DNA of 64,000 nucleotides from Gluconobacter roseus NBRC 3990 (lineage in GTDB: Bacteria > Pseudomonadota > Alphaproteobacteria > Acetobacterales > Acetobacteraceae). Where the stretch lies: assembly GCF_006538885.1 (NCBI RefSeq), contig NZ_BJLY01000004.1, forward strand, positions 1 through 64,000, given 5' to 3'. A model generated the notes under the pieces. The model was not told the origin of the DNA. It worked only from the letters and a program-made list of their open reading frames with translations, and did not search any database. Position 1 is the first letter of the stretch; each line of letters opens with the position of its first letter. A program made the position numbers and the translations under genes. Shown piece after piece: positions 1 to 9,810 of this stretch.

Positions 1-15
1 ATAGCCATCAGTCTC

Positions 16-52
16 AAAAACCCCGCTAAGTCAACGGCTTAGCGGGGTTTTT
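16..52 (+). terminator. intrinsic terminator, probably bidirectional
   Basis: A perfect inverted repeat (AAAAACCCCGCTAAG paired with CTTAGCGGGGTTTTT, seven-base loop) with A-run on the left and T-run on the right. It can end a rightward transcript entering from outside the window and the leftward MocR-type gene, whose stop codon (39-41) lies inside the hairpin. Confidence 0.9.
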
Positions 53-1508
53 GTGCGTTATTCTGACTGGATGTGATCTCTGCAAGGCAGCGGAAAAGCT
101 TTGGCGAGTTCATCTGGCTTGTATTGAAACGGAGCCAGGAAGTCTGCCTCTGATTAGGGCTGAACAGGAAGCCGGGAGCGAGCATGATGGCCTGTTCGGC
201 GGCTTTCCGGGCAACAGGCACTGGGTCCAGGTCTGTGCAAAAGCGTGCCCACAGGAACATGCCGCCTTCGGGATATGAGAAAATTTCCAGACCGGCAGCT
301 TCCAGAGACGATATGGCCGTCTTTCGGGTGGTGGCCAGTTTTTCCCGCAATCTCTCCAGATGCAATCGGTGTCGCCCGTCTGCGAGAATGGTATGAACGA
401 TGGCCTCGTTCATGGAACTGCTTGTCAGACTGCTGGCCATCTTAAGATGCAGGATTCGTGCGGCGATCTTCGCCGGACAGGCCAGGAATCCGACCCGTAG
501 CCCTGGTGAAATCGTTTTGGAAAAACTGCTGATGAAGATGACCCGTTCCAACTGGTCCAGATGTGCCAGCGTGGGAGTGTTCTCGTCCGCAAGGCCACCA
601 AAAATGTCATCTTCGATAATCATGAAATCATGACGTTCGGCCAGGCTCAGGACATGATGCGTGACGGACGGACTGCAATTCGTACCAGTCGGGTTATGCA
701 ACCGGGTATTGAGAATAAAGGCTTTCGGCTGCTCCGTTCTGGCAATACGTTCCAGTGTTGCCAGACAGGGGCCATCGTGAAAGCGTGGAATGCCGATGGT
801 CCGAAGGCCAAGCGCTTCGAGGGTCGGGAAGAGGTTGCAGTAACCGGGATCTTCTACAAGTACAGTGTCTCCTGGTTGGGTCAGACATCTGATGCTCAGT
901 TCCAGAGCCTGACTGGCGCCATGCGTGAGGATGAGAGCCGGCAGGTCACATCTGATGCCCTGTCGCAGCAGGAGCAGGCGGATCAACTCCCGGAGGCCGG
1001 CATGACCATAAGGATTGCCATACCCTGACATCTCCGGATCGGGACGACGCCCCAGCGCTGTAAAGGCATGACGGATACCCTCGCGGAAAAGATAGCTGTC
1101 CGGCAGCCACCCACATCCTGCCTGAACGACGGACGCGTTGTTTTCATAAGCCCGCTGGAGCATCCATGAGGAATCGATGGATGGGGTAATGTCAGAATGT
1201 ATGACTGTATTGTCAGTTACATGCTCCCTGTGTCTGGCCACGAAAAAGCCGCTTGCCCTGCGAGCTTCCAAGATCCCATCGGCTACAAGACGATTATAGG
1301 CATTGGAGACAGTAAGGGGACTGACACTGCATTGTCGGGCGAGGTGGCGGATGGACGGTAGGCGGGTGCCGGGTGTCCAGTTCTGGCTGCGGACCAGGGT
1401 TGTGACCTGCTGGACGATCTGGGTGACTAGAGGGGTGGGGGAATGGGGGTCTGTCTGGATCATGGGTCTGACTGTACCGGTCGTTCTTGCAGTACAGACT
1501 AGGCTCAT
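39..1508 (-). CDS. MocR/GabR-type transcriptional regulator (GntR HTH fused to aminotransferase-like domain)
   Basis: 489 residues. The N-terminal third holds a GntR winged helix (GTRLPSIRHLARQ, then SVSPLTVSNAYNRL, residues about 45-95). The rest is a class I aminotransferase fold with the PLP-lysine region SSFSKTISPGLRVGF. Proteins of this MocR family use PLP and an amino compound as effector and often control a neighbouring aminotransferase. This one is transcribed away from the transaminase at 1631, so control of that gene, perhaps in response to beta-alanine, is a reasonable inference. The ATG at 1508 has a close AGGGA Shine-Dalgarno. An alternative ATG at 1463 would leave repeated CTGTA elements outside the coding region. 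Confidence 0.88.
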   Translation of the reverse strand: MSLVCTARTTGTVRPMIQTDPHSPTPLVTQIVQQVTTLVRSQNWTPGTRLPSIRHLARQCSVSPLTVSNAYNRLVADGILEARRASGFFVARHREHVTDNTVIHSDITPSIDSSWMLQRAYENNASVVQAGCGWLPDSYLFREGIRHAFTALGRRPDPEMSGYGNPYGHAGLRELIRLLLLRQGIRCDLPALILTHGASQALELSIRCLTQPGDTVLVEDPGYCNLFPTLEALGLRTIGIPRFHDGPCLATLERIARTEQPKAFILNTRLHNPTGTNCSPSVTHHVLSLAERHDFMIIEDDIFGGLADENTPTLAHLDQLERVIFISSFSKTISPGLRVGFLACPAKIAARILHLKMASSLTSSSMNEAIVHTILADGRHRLHLERLREKLATTRKTAISSLEAAGLEIFSYPEGGMFLWARFCTDLDPVPVARKAAEQAIMLAPGFLFSPNQRQTSWLRFNTSQMNSPKLFRCLAEITSSQNNAQKPR

Positions 1509-1533
1509 ATTTCCCTGACTGTATATATTCAGT
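1471..1533. promoter_or_regulatory. candidate MocR operator region (repeated CTGTA elements)
   Basis: CTGTAC at 1472-1477 and its inverse GTACAG at 1492-1497 are followed by the near-palindrome ACTGTATATATTCAGT at 1518-1533. They lie between or at the start of the divergent MocR and transaminase genes, where such regulators usually bind. Only the repeats are seen; their function is inferred. Confidence 0.35.
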
Positions 1534-1630
1534 TCGTTTCATATTCGGGATAGCCTTTTTTCTGATGTGACGGGGCTGGCGCACCAGGCCTGTTCATGTA
1601 TGCACCCATCATCAGTCTGCGAGGCGTATC

Positions 1631-2980
1631 GTGTCGAAACTGACCAACGGATTTGACTGTGTTGAGACTATCCGCAAGGGCACGTACTGGATGCCCTTTA
1701 CGGCCAATCGCAGGGTCCGGGCCGATCCGCAGGCACGGCTTCTGACGTCTGCGAAGGGGCCTTATTATTATACGCCGGATGGCACGGAGCTTTTCGATAC
1801 GCTTTCGGGGCTGTGGTGTTCCCCGCTGGGGCATGCGCATCCCCGGATTGTGGAGGCGCTGAAGACGCAGGCCGAGACACTGGATTATGCGCCGCCGTTC
1901 CAGCTCACGAATCCGCAGACAGTGCATCTGGCGGAGCGGATCGCCGGCCTTGCGCCGGACGGGATGGATCATGTCTTTTTTGCCAATTCCGGCTCCGAAG
2001 CGGTGGATACGGCGCTGAAGATCGCGCTTGGGTATCATCGGCTGCGGCAGGAGGGGCAGCGCTTTCGCATGATCGGGCGTGAGCGCGGGTATCATGGTGT
2101 TGGTTTTGGCGGCATGTCCGTTGGCGGGATTGTCCCGAACCGCAAGATGTTCGCTTCGGGCATGATGCCGGGCGTGGATCATCTGCGGCATACCTATAAC
2201 CCCGAACACATGGCGTTTTCACGGGGTCAGCCGGAATGGGGCGCGGATCATGCCGAGGATCTGGAGCGGCTGGTCGGGCTGCATGACGCCTCGACGATTG
2301 CGGCGCTGATTGTAGAACCGGTGCAGGGATCGACGGGGGTGATCGTGCCGCCTGTGGGGTATCTGCGCAGGTTGCGGGAGATCTGCACGAAACATGGCAT
2401 CCTGCTGATTTTTGATGAGGTTATTACGGGTTTCGGCCGTATGGGCGAAAACTTCGCGGCGCAGCGTTTTGACGTGACGCCGGACATGATCACGTTCGCG
2501 AAAGCCGTCACCAACGGCATTGTCCCGATGGGGGGCGTGATTGTGACTGATGAAATCTATAACACGTTCATGACCGGTCCGGAAAATGCCATCGAGTTCG
2601 CGCATGGCTATACCTATTCCGGCCATCCGATGGCGACGGCGGTGGCCCATGCGGTTCTGGATGTCATGGAGGAAGAATGCCTTTTCGCGCGTGTCCGTGC
2701 ACTGGAGCCGGTTCTGGAAGAGGCGGTACACGGGTTGCGCGATCTTCCTGCCGTCAGGGACATCCGTAACATGGGACTGACGGCGGGAGTGGATCTGGTC
2801 CCTGCGGAGGGTGCGCCCGGTGCGCGGGGGCTGGCCATTTTCGAGCGCGGTCTGCGCGAAGGTCTGCTTCTGCGCTGCACGGGCGACACGATTTCCTTCG
2901 GTCCTCCGTTTATTTCGACCCCGGAGCAGCTTCGCGGGATGATTGATGGTGTCCGCCGTCTGATCCAGTCCGTTTCCTGA
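1631..2980 (+). CDS. class III aminotransferase, probable beta-alanine:pyruvate transaminase
   Basis: 449 residues, GTG start preceded by GAGGCG. It belongs to the omega-amino acid:pyruvate transaminase group: NSGSEAVDTALKIAL near residue 110, the Asp motif LLIFDEVITGFGRMGE, and the PLP lysine in TFAKAVTNG about residue 290. The expected reaction is transfer of the amino group of beta-alanine (or 3-aminoisobutyrate from thymine) to pyruvate, giving malonate semialdehyde (or methylmalonate semialdehyde). It sits 24 bp before a malonate semialdehyde decarboxylase-like gene and next to the other reductive pyrimidine degradation genes, which supports that substrate. Other omega-amino acids remain possible. 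Confidence 0.88.
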   Translation: MSKLTNGFDCVETIRKGTYWMPFTANRRVRADPQARLLTSAKGPYYYTPDGTELFDTLSGLWCSPLGHAHPRIVEALKTQAETLDYAPPFQLTNPQTVHLAERIAGLAPDGMDHVFFANSGSEAVDTALKIALGYHRLRQEGQRFRMIGRERGYHGVGFGGMSVGGIVPNRKMFASGMMPGVDHLRHTYNPEHMAFSRGQPEWGADHAEDLERLVGLHDASTIAALIVEPVQGSTGVIVPPVGYLRRLREICTKHGILLIFDEVITGFGRMGENFAAQRFDVTPDMITFAKAVTNGIVPMGGVIVTDEIYNTFMTGPENAIEFAHGYTYSGHPMATAVAHAVLDVMEEECLFARVRALEPVLEEAVHGLRDLPAVRDIRNMGLTAGVDLVPAEGAPGARGLAIFERGLREGLLLRCTGDTISFGPPFISTPEQLRGMIDGVRRLIQSVS

Positions 2981-3004
2981 AAATACATCCTGTGAGGACA
3001 AGAC

Positions 3005-3412
3005 ATGCCACTTCTGCATTTTCACCTTGTTGAAGGCCGTTCCGACCGTGAAATCAGGGCGCTTCTCGATGCGGCCCATGAGGCCATGCTGGAGGCGTTC
3101 AGGGTTCCGCGCGGGGACCGTTATCAGATCGTCTCGGAGCACAAGCCCTCCCGCATGATCGTGGAGGATACCGGACTGGATATTCCGCGGACCGGAAATG
3201 TCGTGCTGTTGCAGGTGTTCAGCCGGCCGCGCGGGGAAGATGCCAATGCGCTGTTCTACCGGCTGCTGGTGGAGCGGCTGGAGGCGGATTGTGGGATTGC
3301 GCCTTCGGACGTGATGATCTCCGTTGTTGAGAACGAAGATGCTCACTGGTCCTTCGGCTATGGTCGTGCGCAGTTTCTGACGGGGGAGCTGGGTGGCAAA
3401 AAGCCGGAGTAA
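3005..3412 (+). CDS. tautomerase-superfamily protein, probable malonate semialdehyde decarboxylase
   Basis: 135 residues, ATG after GAGGAC. The Met is followed by Pro, which would be Pro-1 of a tautomerase-superfamily enzyme. Counting from that Pro, Asp-37, Arg-73 and Arg-75 are present, and so are Trp-114, Phe-116, Phe-123 and Leu-128, the residues I recall as the active site and hydrophobic wall of Pseudomonas pavonaceae malonate semialdehyde decarboxylase (about 129 residues). That enzyme converts malonate semialdehyde to acetaldehyde and CO2. Here the gene directly follows the transaminase expected to make malonate semialdehyde from beta-alanine, so substrate and context agree. Less specific automatic annotation would call it only tautomerase family protein. 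Confidence 0.82.
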   Translation: MPLLHFHLVEGRSDREIRALLDAAHEAMLEAFRVPRGDRYQIVSEHKPSRMIVEDTGLDIPRTGNVVLLQVFSRPRGEDANALFYRLLVERLEADCGIAPSDVMISVVENEDAHWSFGYGRAQFLTGELGGKKPE

Positions 3413-3432
3413 GTGCCGGGTGTTTGAACGGT

Positions 3433-3459
3433 CCCGGATCAGGAGAGCCCTGATCCGGG
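3433..3459. terminator. hairpin between convergent genes
   Basis: Perfect 11-bp stem CCCGGATCAGG / CCTGATCCGGG with a five-base loop, located between the ends of the decarboxylase-like gene (+) and the dihydropyrimidinase gene (-). There is no T-run, so termination strength is uncertain. Confidence 0.6.
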
Positions 3460-3471
3460 GCCAAAGTTACG

Positions 3472-4935
<1,464 letters not shown>

Positions 4936-4987
4936 TCAGGACATGTCTGGTCTTGTCAGCGGGGGGAAAGGGGAGAACGATGTCTGT

Positions 4988-5677
4988 ATGACCGAGACTC
5001 TTCCTCCTTCTTCTGTCGGCAGGGCCGTTCACAGGACCCGCCCGGGAACGCCCCGCCCGGGCATTCCCCGTCAGGCGGCTGAAGCGGCCATTCTTGCGGC
5101 AGCCGAGCGTGTGTTCGGACTGCATGGTTTCCGCGGGGCGAGCGTGAATGAAATTGCCCGCGAAGCGGGGGTTCCGAAGCCGAACATCCATTACTATTTC
5201 GGGACGAAAGAGGAGCTCTATTGCAGCGTCCTCGAAAACATCATGACGTTCTGGCTGCGGGATGCCGATGACTGGCTGGTGCCGGAGCGGCGGGCGCGGG
5301 AAGGATTTGAGGGATATATCCGGGCGAAAATGGCGTTTTCCCGCGAGCGGCCGGATGCATCGCGGATCTTTGCCTACGAGGTTTTGCAGGGCGCGGGAAA
5401 TATCCATCATTATCTGTCTACAACCCTGCGCGAACACGTTGCGAGACGGGCACGGACATTTGAGGTCTGGCACAGGGAGCGCCAGATGCCGGCCATTGAT
5501 CCGGTGCATCTGATGTTTGCGATCTGGTCAATGACGCAGGCCTATGCGGACATGAGTGCGCAGATAAGCGCGGTGACGGGTCATGCCGTGCTGCATGACT
5601 CCGATTTCGAGGCAGGTCTGCAGACGATCCTGCGTCTTGTTCTGGGGTTTTGCAACGATATTGAAGATCGGGCGTGA
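4988..5677 (+). CDS. rutR: RutR-like TetR-family regulator of pyrimidine catabolism
   Basis: 229 residues from the ATG at 4988; the frame stays open upstream, but GGGGAG precedes this ATG and homology begins here. The N-terminal TetR HTH (ILAAAERVFGLHGFRGAS, then EIAREAGVPKPNIHYYF) is followed by the C-terminal ligand domain of the RutR/YcdC type. Compared from memory with E. coli RutR, SRERPDASRIF and IDPVHLMFAIWSMTQAYAD align closely with SRDYPQASRLF and IDPQHLIFMIWASTQHYAD. RutR is a repressor released by uracil. Its location between hydA and preT and the RutR-type palindrome upstream of preT support control of this locus. Confidence 0.85.
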   Translation: MTETLPPSSVGRAVHRTRPGTPRPGIPRQAAEAAILAAAERVFGLHGFRGASVNEIAREAGVPKPNIHYYFGTKEELYCSVLENIMTFWLRDADDWLVPERRAREGFEGYIRAKMAFSRERPDASRIFAYEVLQGAGNIHHYLSTTLREHVARRARTFEVWHRERQMPAIDPVHLMFAIWSMTQAYADMSAQISAVTGHAVLHDSDFEAGLQTILRLVLGFCNDIEDRA

Positions 5678-5746
5678 TTTCGGCAAGGAAATGTCTCCCT
5701 GTCTGGCGGCCGGAAATGATTATTGTCTGAGAAGGATGTAATTTCC

Positions 5747-5760
5747 TGACCATGTGGTCA
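5747..5760. promoter_or_regulatory. RutR-type operator upstream of preT
   Basis: Perfect palindromic half-sites TGACC-N4-GGTCA. With the flanks this matches the E. coli RutR consensus TTGACCNNTNGGTCAA at all fixed positions but two. It lies about 75 bp upstream of the preT start, where a repressor could control preT-preA-amidohydrolase-transporter. Confidence 0.72.
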
Positions 5761-5833
5761 AGTTTACGTTGCGGAATCGGTCTGAACTCAGTCATGGTGT
5801 GTCACGAAACGCCCATGGTGGAGAGTTTTCTTC

Positions 5834-7177
5834 GTGGATCAGACTCCGAATATCACCGCAAACCGCCTGCCGCCGGACATGCTGGCACGGAATTTCTCAG
5901 ATGCTCATCCGCCTTTGACGGAGGGGCAGGCCACCATCGAGTCCGATCGGTGTTATTTCTGTTACGATGCCCCCTGTATCGAGGCGTGTCCGACCGGGAT
6001 TGATATTCCCGGCTTCATCAAGAAAATCTCGACAGGGAATATTCCGGGTTCGGCACGGACGATTCTGGAGTCGAACATTTTCGGTGGGTCCTGTGCGCGG
6101 GTCTGTCCGACGGAAATCCTCTGTGAAGGCAAATGTGTCCGTAACACGCAGGAAGACCGGCCCATCCAGATCGGGGCGCTTCAGCGTCATGCCACGGACT
6201 GGCAGATGCGGGCGGGCGCACAGCCGTTCAGCCGGGCGCCGCTGACGGGAAAGCGGATTGCCGTTGTGGGGGCGGGGCCTGCGGGTCTGGCCTGTGCGCA
6301 CCGGCTGGCCATGCAGGGGCATGATGTTGTCGTATTCGATGCGCGGCCCCGAGCGGGTGGCCTGAACGAGTACGGTGTTGCCGCTTACAAGCTGGCGGAT
6401 GAGTTCGCGCAGAAGGAAGTGGCGTTTGTCCTGTCCATTGGCGGGATCACAATCGAGAACGAGATGGTGCTTGGGCGGGACATCACGCTGGCATCTCTGA
6501 GGGCGGAGTATGACGCCGTATTCCTCGGGATCGGTCATGCCGGTGTCAGGGCGCTGGGGATTGCCGGGGAGTATTTTCCGGGTGTCCGCAATGCCGTGGA
6601 GTTCATTGAGGATCTGCGAGCCTCTCCAACGAAATCGGATGTAGCCGTCGGGCGGCGTGTGGTTGTGATCGGGGGTGGAAATACCGCCATTGATGCTGCT
6701 GTTCAGGCGAAGCGTCTGGGAGCGGAGGAGGTCACGCTGGTCTATCGCCGGGCGGCGGAAAACATGTCCGCAACGACGGTCGAGCAGGAATGGGCGCAGA
6801 CGAACGACGTTACGATCCGGTACTGGTCGGCTCCCATGCGGATCGACGGGACGGAGGATGGGGTTGCGTCCGTTACCTTTGCCCGTGGTGTCGTGAAGGA
6901 CGGGCGGGCGGTTTACGATCAGGGGGACTATACGCTTGAGGCGGATATGGTTCTCAAGGCGGTGGGACAGCTGTTCCTGCCGGACCCGCTGGCTGAAGAC
7001 GAAATCGTTATCGAGGGTGGCCGCATCAGGGTGGATGCCGAAGGGCGGACAACCATGACGGGCGTGTATGCCGGTGGAGACTGCACGGCGGGCGAGGATC
7101 TGACCGTGGCAGCTGTCCGTGACGGTCGCAATGCTGCTGAAGCCATCACGGCGGATCTGATGAAGGCGGGGAACTGA
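5834..7177 (+). CDS. preT: NAD-dependent dihydropyrimidine dehydrogenase subunit PreT
   Basis: 447 residues, GTG start preceded by GGAGAG. PreT is the flavin- and NAD-binding subunit that passes electrons to PreA for reduction of uracil and thymine to their dihydro forms. It has the Cys-rich N-terminal Fe-S domain (CYFCYDAPCIEACPTGID, residues about 38-55, and SCARVCPTEILCEGKC about 80-100), an FAD-binding GAGPAGLACAHRL near 145, an NAD(P)-binding GGGNTAIDAAVQAKRLG near 280, and the terminal flavin motif YAGGDCTAGEDLTV near 415, as in glutamate synthase small-subunit-like proteins. The preA start follows the stop by three bases, so the two are translated from one operon. Confidence 0.93.
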   Translation: MDQTPNITANRLPPDMLARNFSDAHPPLTEGQATIESDRCYFCYDAPCIEACPTGIDIPGFIKKISTGNIPGSARTILESNIFGGSCARVCPTEILCEGKCVRNTQEDRPIQIGALQRHATDWQMRAGAQPFSRAPLTGKRIAVVGAGPAGLACAHRLAMQGHDVVVFDARPRAGGLNEYGVAAYKLADEFAQKEVAFVLSIGGITIENEMVLGRDITLASLRAEYDAVFLGIGHAGVRALGIAGEYFPGVRNAVEFIEDLRASPTKSDVAVGRRVVVIGGGNTAIDAAVQAKRLGAEEVTLVYRRAAENMSATTVEQEWAQTNDVTIRYWSAPMRIDGTEDGVASVTFARGVVKDGRAVYDQGDYTLEADMVLKAVGQLFLPDPLAEDEIVIEGGRIRVDAEGRTTMTGVYAGGDCTAGEDLTVAAVRDGRNAAEAITADLMKAGN

Positions 7178-7180
7178 GAC

Positions 7181-8465
7181 ATGGCCGATCTGAGCACCAA
7201 TATCGCTGGTATCCGTTCTCCCAATCCGTTCTGGCTGGCGTCGGCGCCGCCGACCGACAAGGAATACAATGTCCGCCGGGCTCTGGAAGCCGGCTGGGGT
7301 GGGGTGGTGTGGAAGACGCTGGGCGAGGATCCGCCGGTTGTGAATGTCAGCAGCCGTTACGGGGCCACCCGCTATAACGGGCAGCGCATGGCCGGGCTTA
7401 ACAACATCGAGCTCATCACGGATCGTCCGCTGGCGGTCAATCTGGCGGAGATCAAGGCCGTCAAGAAGGATTATCCGGACCGTGCCATCATCGTCAGCAT
7501 CATGGTTCCGTGTGTGGAGGAAAGCTGGAAGCGCATCCTTCCGCTTGTCGAGGAGACGGGAGCGGATGGCATCGAGCTGAACTTTGGCTGTCCGCATGGC
7601 ATGTCCGAGCGGAACATGGGATCCGCGGTCGGGCAGGTTCCGGGATATGTGGAAATGGTGACGCGGTGGTGCAAGCAGTATACGCGGATGCCGGTGATCG
7701 TGAAGCTGACGCCGAATATCACGAATATCCTCAATCCGGCCCGGGCGGCCCTGCGCGGGGGGGGGGGCTGATGCGGTTTCGCTGATCAACACCATCCAGT
7801 CCGTGGTGGGGGTTGATCTGGATGCGATGGCGCCGATGCCGGTTGTGGACGGGCGGGGGACGCATGGCGGTTATTGCGGGCCTGCGGTGAAGCCGATTGC
7901 CCTGCGGATGCTGGGGGAGATTGCGCGGACGCCCGATACGTCCGTTCTGCCGATTTCGGGGATCGGGGGAATCTCGAACTGGCGGGATGCGGCCGAGTTC
8001 CTGGTCATGGGGGCGACGTCGCTTCAGGTGTGCACGGCGGCGATGCATTATGGATTCCGGATCGTGGAGGACATGATCGATGGCCTGTCCAACTGGATGG
8101 ACGAGAAGGGCTTCGAGACGATCGCGGATGTGACGGGGCGTGCTGTTCCGAATTTCGTCAACTGGAACCAGCTCAACCTGAAGTTCAAAACGCTTGCATC
8201 CATTGATCAGGAAGCCTGCATCAAATGTGGTCTTTGCCATATTGCGTGTGAGGATACGTCCCATCAGGCCATTTCGAAGACGCTGCTGAATGGCGAGCGT
8301 CATTATGAAGTCATTGATGAGGAATGTGTGGGCTGTAACCTCTGTGCGCATGTGTGCCCGGTGGATGACTGCATCACGATGGTGCCGCAGCCTGTCGAGG
8401 ATGTTCAGACATGGAACGAGCATCCCAACAATCCGATGAGCAAGATCCCTGCAAAAGCGGGCTGA
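7181..8465 (+). pseudogene. preA: dihydropyrimidine dehydrogenase subunit PreA, interrupted by a frameshift in a poly-G tract
   Basis: The reading frame runs from the ATG at 7181 into a run of 11 G (7757-7767), where it reaches TGA at 7769-7771. The rest of the protein resumes in another frame (GADAVSLINTIQSVVGVDLD) and ends at 8465. Removing one G restores a protein of about 427 residues. The N-terminal part is the FMN TIM barrel of dihydroorotate dehydrogenase type (SPNPFWLASAPPTD, GIELNFGCPHGMSERNMGSA). The C-terminus holds two ferredoxin clusters, CIKCGLCHIACED and CVGCNLCAHVCPVDDC. All catalytic parts are intact apart from the tract, and the operon is otherwise complete. A sequencing error, a slippage-generated OFF state, or a recent inactivating mutation are all possible. 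Confidence 0.88.
7757..7767 (+). repeat. 11-base poly-G tract inside preA
   Basis: Eleven consecutive G residues at the exact point where the preA frame is lost. Ten (or thirteen) G would restore the frame. Such mononucleotide runs are prone to slipped-strand mispairing and also to sequencing errors. Confidence 0.95.
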
Positions 8466-8503
8466 TCGCCCGGACACGAGAAACCCGAAAACGGAGAACG
8501 ACA

Positions 8504-9766
8504 ATGAGCACGCAGTCTGCATCTGGCGCGGTTGGCAATGTTACCGTGAATGGCGTGAAGCTCTGGGAGGATATTCTGGAGACGGCACGGTTTGGTGGGA
8601 CGCCGAAGGGTGGAATCCGGCGCCTTGCGCTGACGGAGGAGGACCGTCAGGTCCGGGACTGGTTTGTCCGGGCCTGTGAGGCGCTGGGATGTACGGTGTC
8701 CCATGATTCCATGGGGAACCAGTTCGCGCGGCGTCCCGGAACGGAGGAGACGCTGCCGCCCATTACGATGGGGAGTCATCTCGATACGCAGCCGACCGGT
8801 GGGAAATTCGACGGAATTGTCGGTGTTCTGGGTGGTCTGGCGGTTCTGCGGACGCTGCATGAAACGGGGCGGGAGACACGTCATCCGATCGAGTTGATCA
8901 ACTGGACGAACGAGGAAGGGTCGCGTTTTGCGCCCGCCATGCTGTCCTCTGGTGTGTTTGCGGGTGTTTTTACGGAGCAGGAGGCGCTTGATACGAAGGA
9001 TCGGGAAGGCGTGCGTTTCGGGGATGCGCTTGAGGGCATCGGGTATCGTGGTGTGGAGGTCTGTGGCGCACATCCTGTGGCGGCGTATTTCGAACTGCAT
9101 ATCGAGCAGGGGCCGATCCTTGAAGTCGAGCATAAGACGATCGGGATCGTGACGGGTGTGCAGGGTATGCGCTGGTACGAGGTTACGCTTACGGGACGGG
9201 ATTCCCATGCCGGGAGCACGCCCATGCGGATGCGGGCGGATGCTCTGGTGACGGCCGCGCGTCTGATTGATGCCGTGCAGACAATCGCGCTGGAGCATGG
9301 TCCGGATGCGGTGGGGACGGTCGGGTTGATCGAGAACAGGCCGAACAGTCGCAATGTCGTTCCGGGGGACGTGTTTTTTGCGGTCGATTTCCGTGATCCG
9401 GACGACAGCATTGTCCAGAAAATGGAAGAGGCGTTTTATGCACAGGCGTCGGAGCTGGCCGAAGCGGCCGGTCTGACGCTGGAGATTGCGCGGGTATGGG
9501 ATACGCCTGCGGTTCAGTTCGATCCGGAATGCATTGCATCCGTCGCGCGTGCGGCTGATGCGCTGGGTTATCCGGCCCGGCGGATCGTTTCGGGTGCGGG
9601 GCATGATGCGACCTATATGGCGCAGGTTGCTCCGACTGCGATGATTTTTGTGCCCTGTGCCGGAGGGCTCAGTCATAACGAGGAAGAAAGTGCCGAGCCT
9701 GACGATGTGACGGCCGGTGCCAATGTGCTTCTCCGGGCTGTGCTGGAGACGGATATGCGTCTCTGA
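8504..9766 (+). CDS. N-carbamoyl-beta-alanine amidohydrolase (M20-family Zn hydrolase)
   Basis: 420 residues from the ATG at 8504, 38 bp after preA, with GGAGAACG upstream. It is a member of the allantoate amidohydrolase/N-carbamoyl amino acid hydrolase group. Metal-binding and dimer motifs are visible: GSHLDTQPTGGKFDGIVGV near residue 87, NWTNEEGSRFAPAMLSSG near 130, the HIEQGPILE motif near 200, DSHAGSTPMRMR near 230 and SGAGHDATYMA near 367. It should cleave N-carbamoyl-beta-alanine to beta-alanine, ammonia and CO2, the step after dihydropyrimidinase. Allantoate as a substrate is less likely because no other purine genes are nearby. Confidence 0.9.
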   Translation: MSTQSASGAVGNVTVNGVKLWEDILETARFGGTPKGGIRRLALTEEDRQVRDWFVRACEALGCTVSHDSMGNQFARRPGTEETLPPITMGSHLDTQPTGGKFDGIVGVLGGLAVLRTLHETGRETRHPIELINWTNEEGSRFAPAMLSSGVFAGVFTEQEALDTKDREGVRFGDALEGIGYRGVEVCGAHPVAAYFELHIEQGPILEVEHKTIGIVTGVQGMRWYEVTLTGRDSHAGSTPMRMRADALVTAARLIDAVQTIALEHGPDAVGTVGLIENRPNSRNVVPGDVFFAVDFRDPDDSIVQKMEEAFYAQASELAEAAGLTLEIARVWDTPAVQFDPECIASVARAADALGYPARRIVSGAGHDATYMAQVAPTAMIFVPCAGGLSHNEEESAEPDDVTAGANVLLRAVLETDMRL

Positions 9767-9810
9767 CAGGCGCGGCTGGCCGGATTTTTTGAGACTGGGG
9801 AGGGGCGTTG

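Noticed and set aside
7740-7775. Programmed ribosomal frameshift in preA
   Set aside because: PreA is not known to use one and no stimulatory element was obvious; a homopolymer length change explains it more simply.
5897-7795. 632-residue open frame on the minus strand across preT and preA
   Set aside because: It is antisense to two clearly recognised genes and shows low-complexity Arg/His/Pro composition typical of a GC-rich shadow frame.
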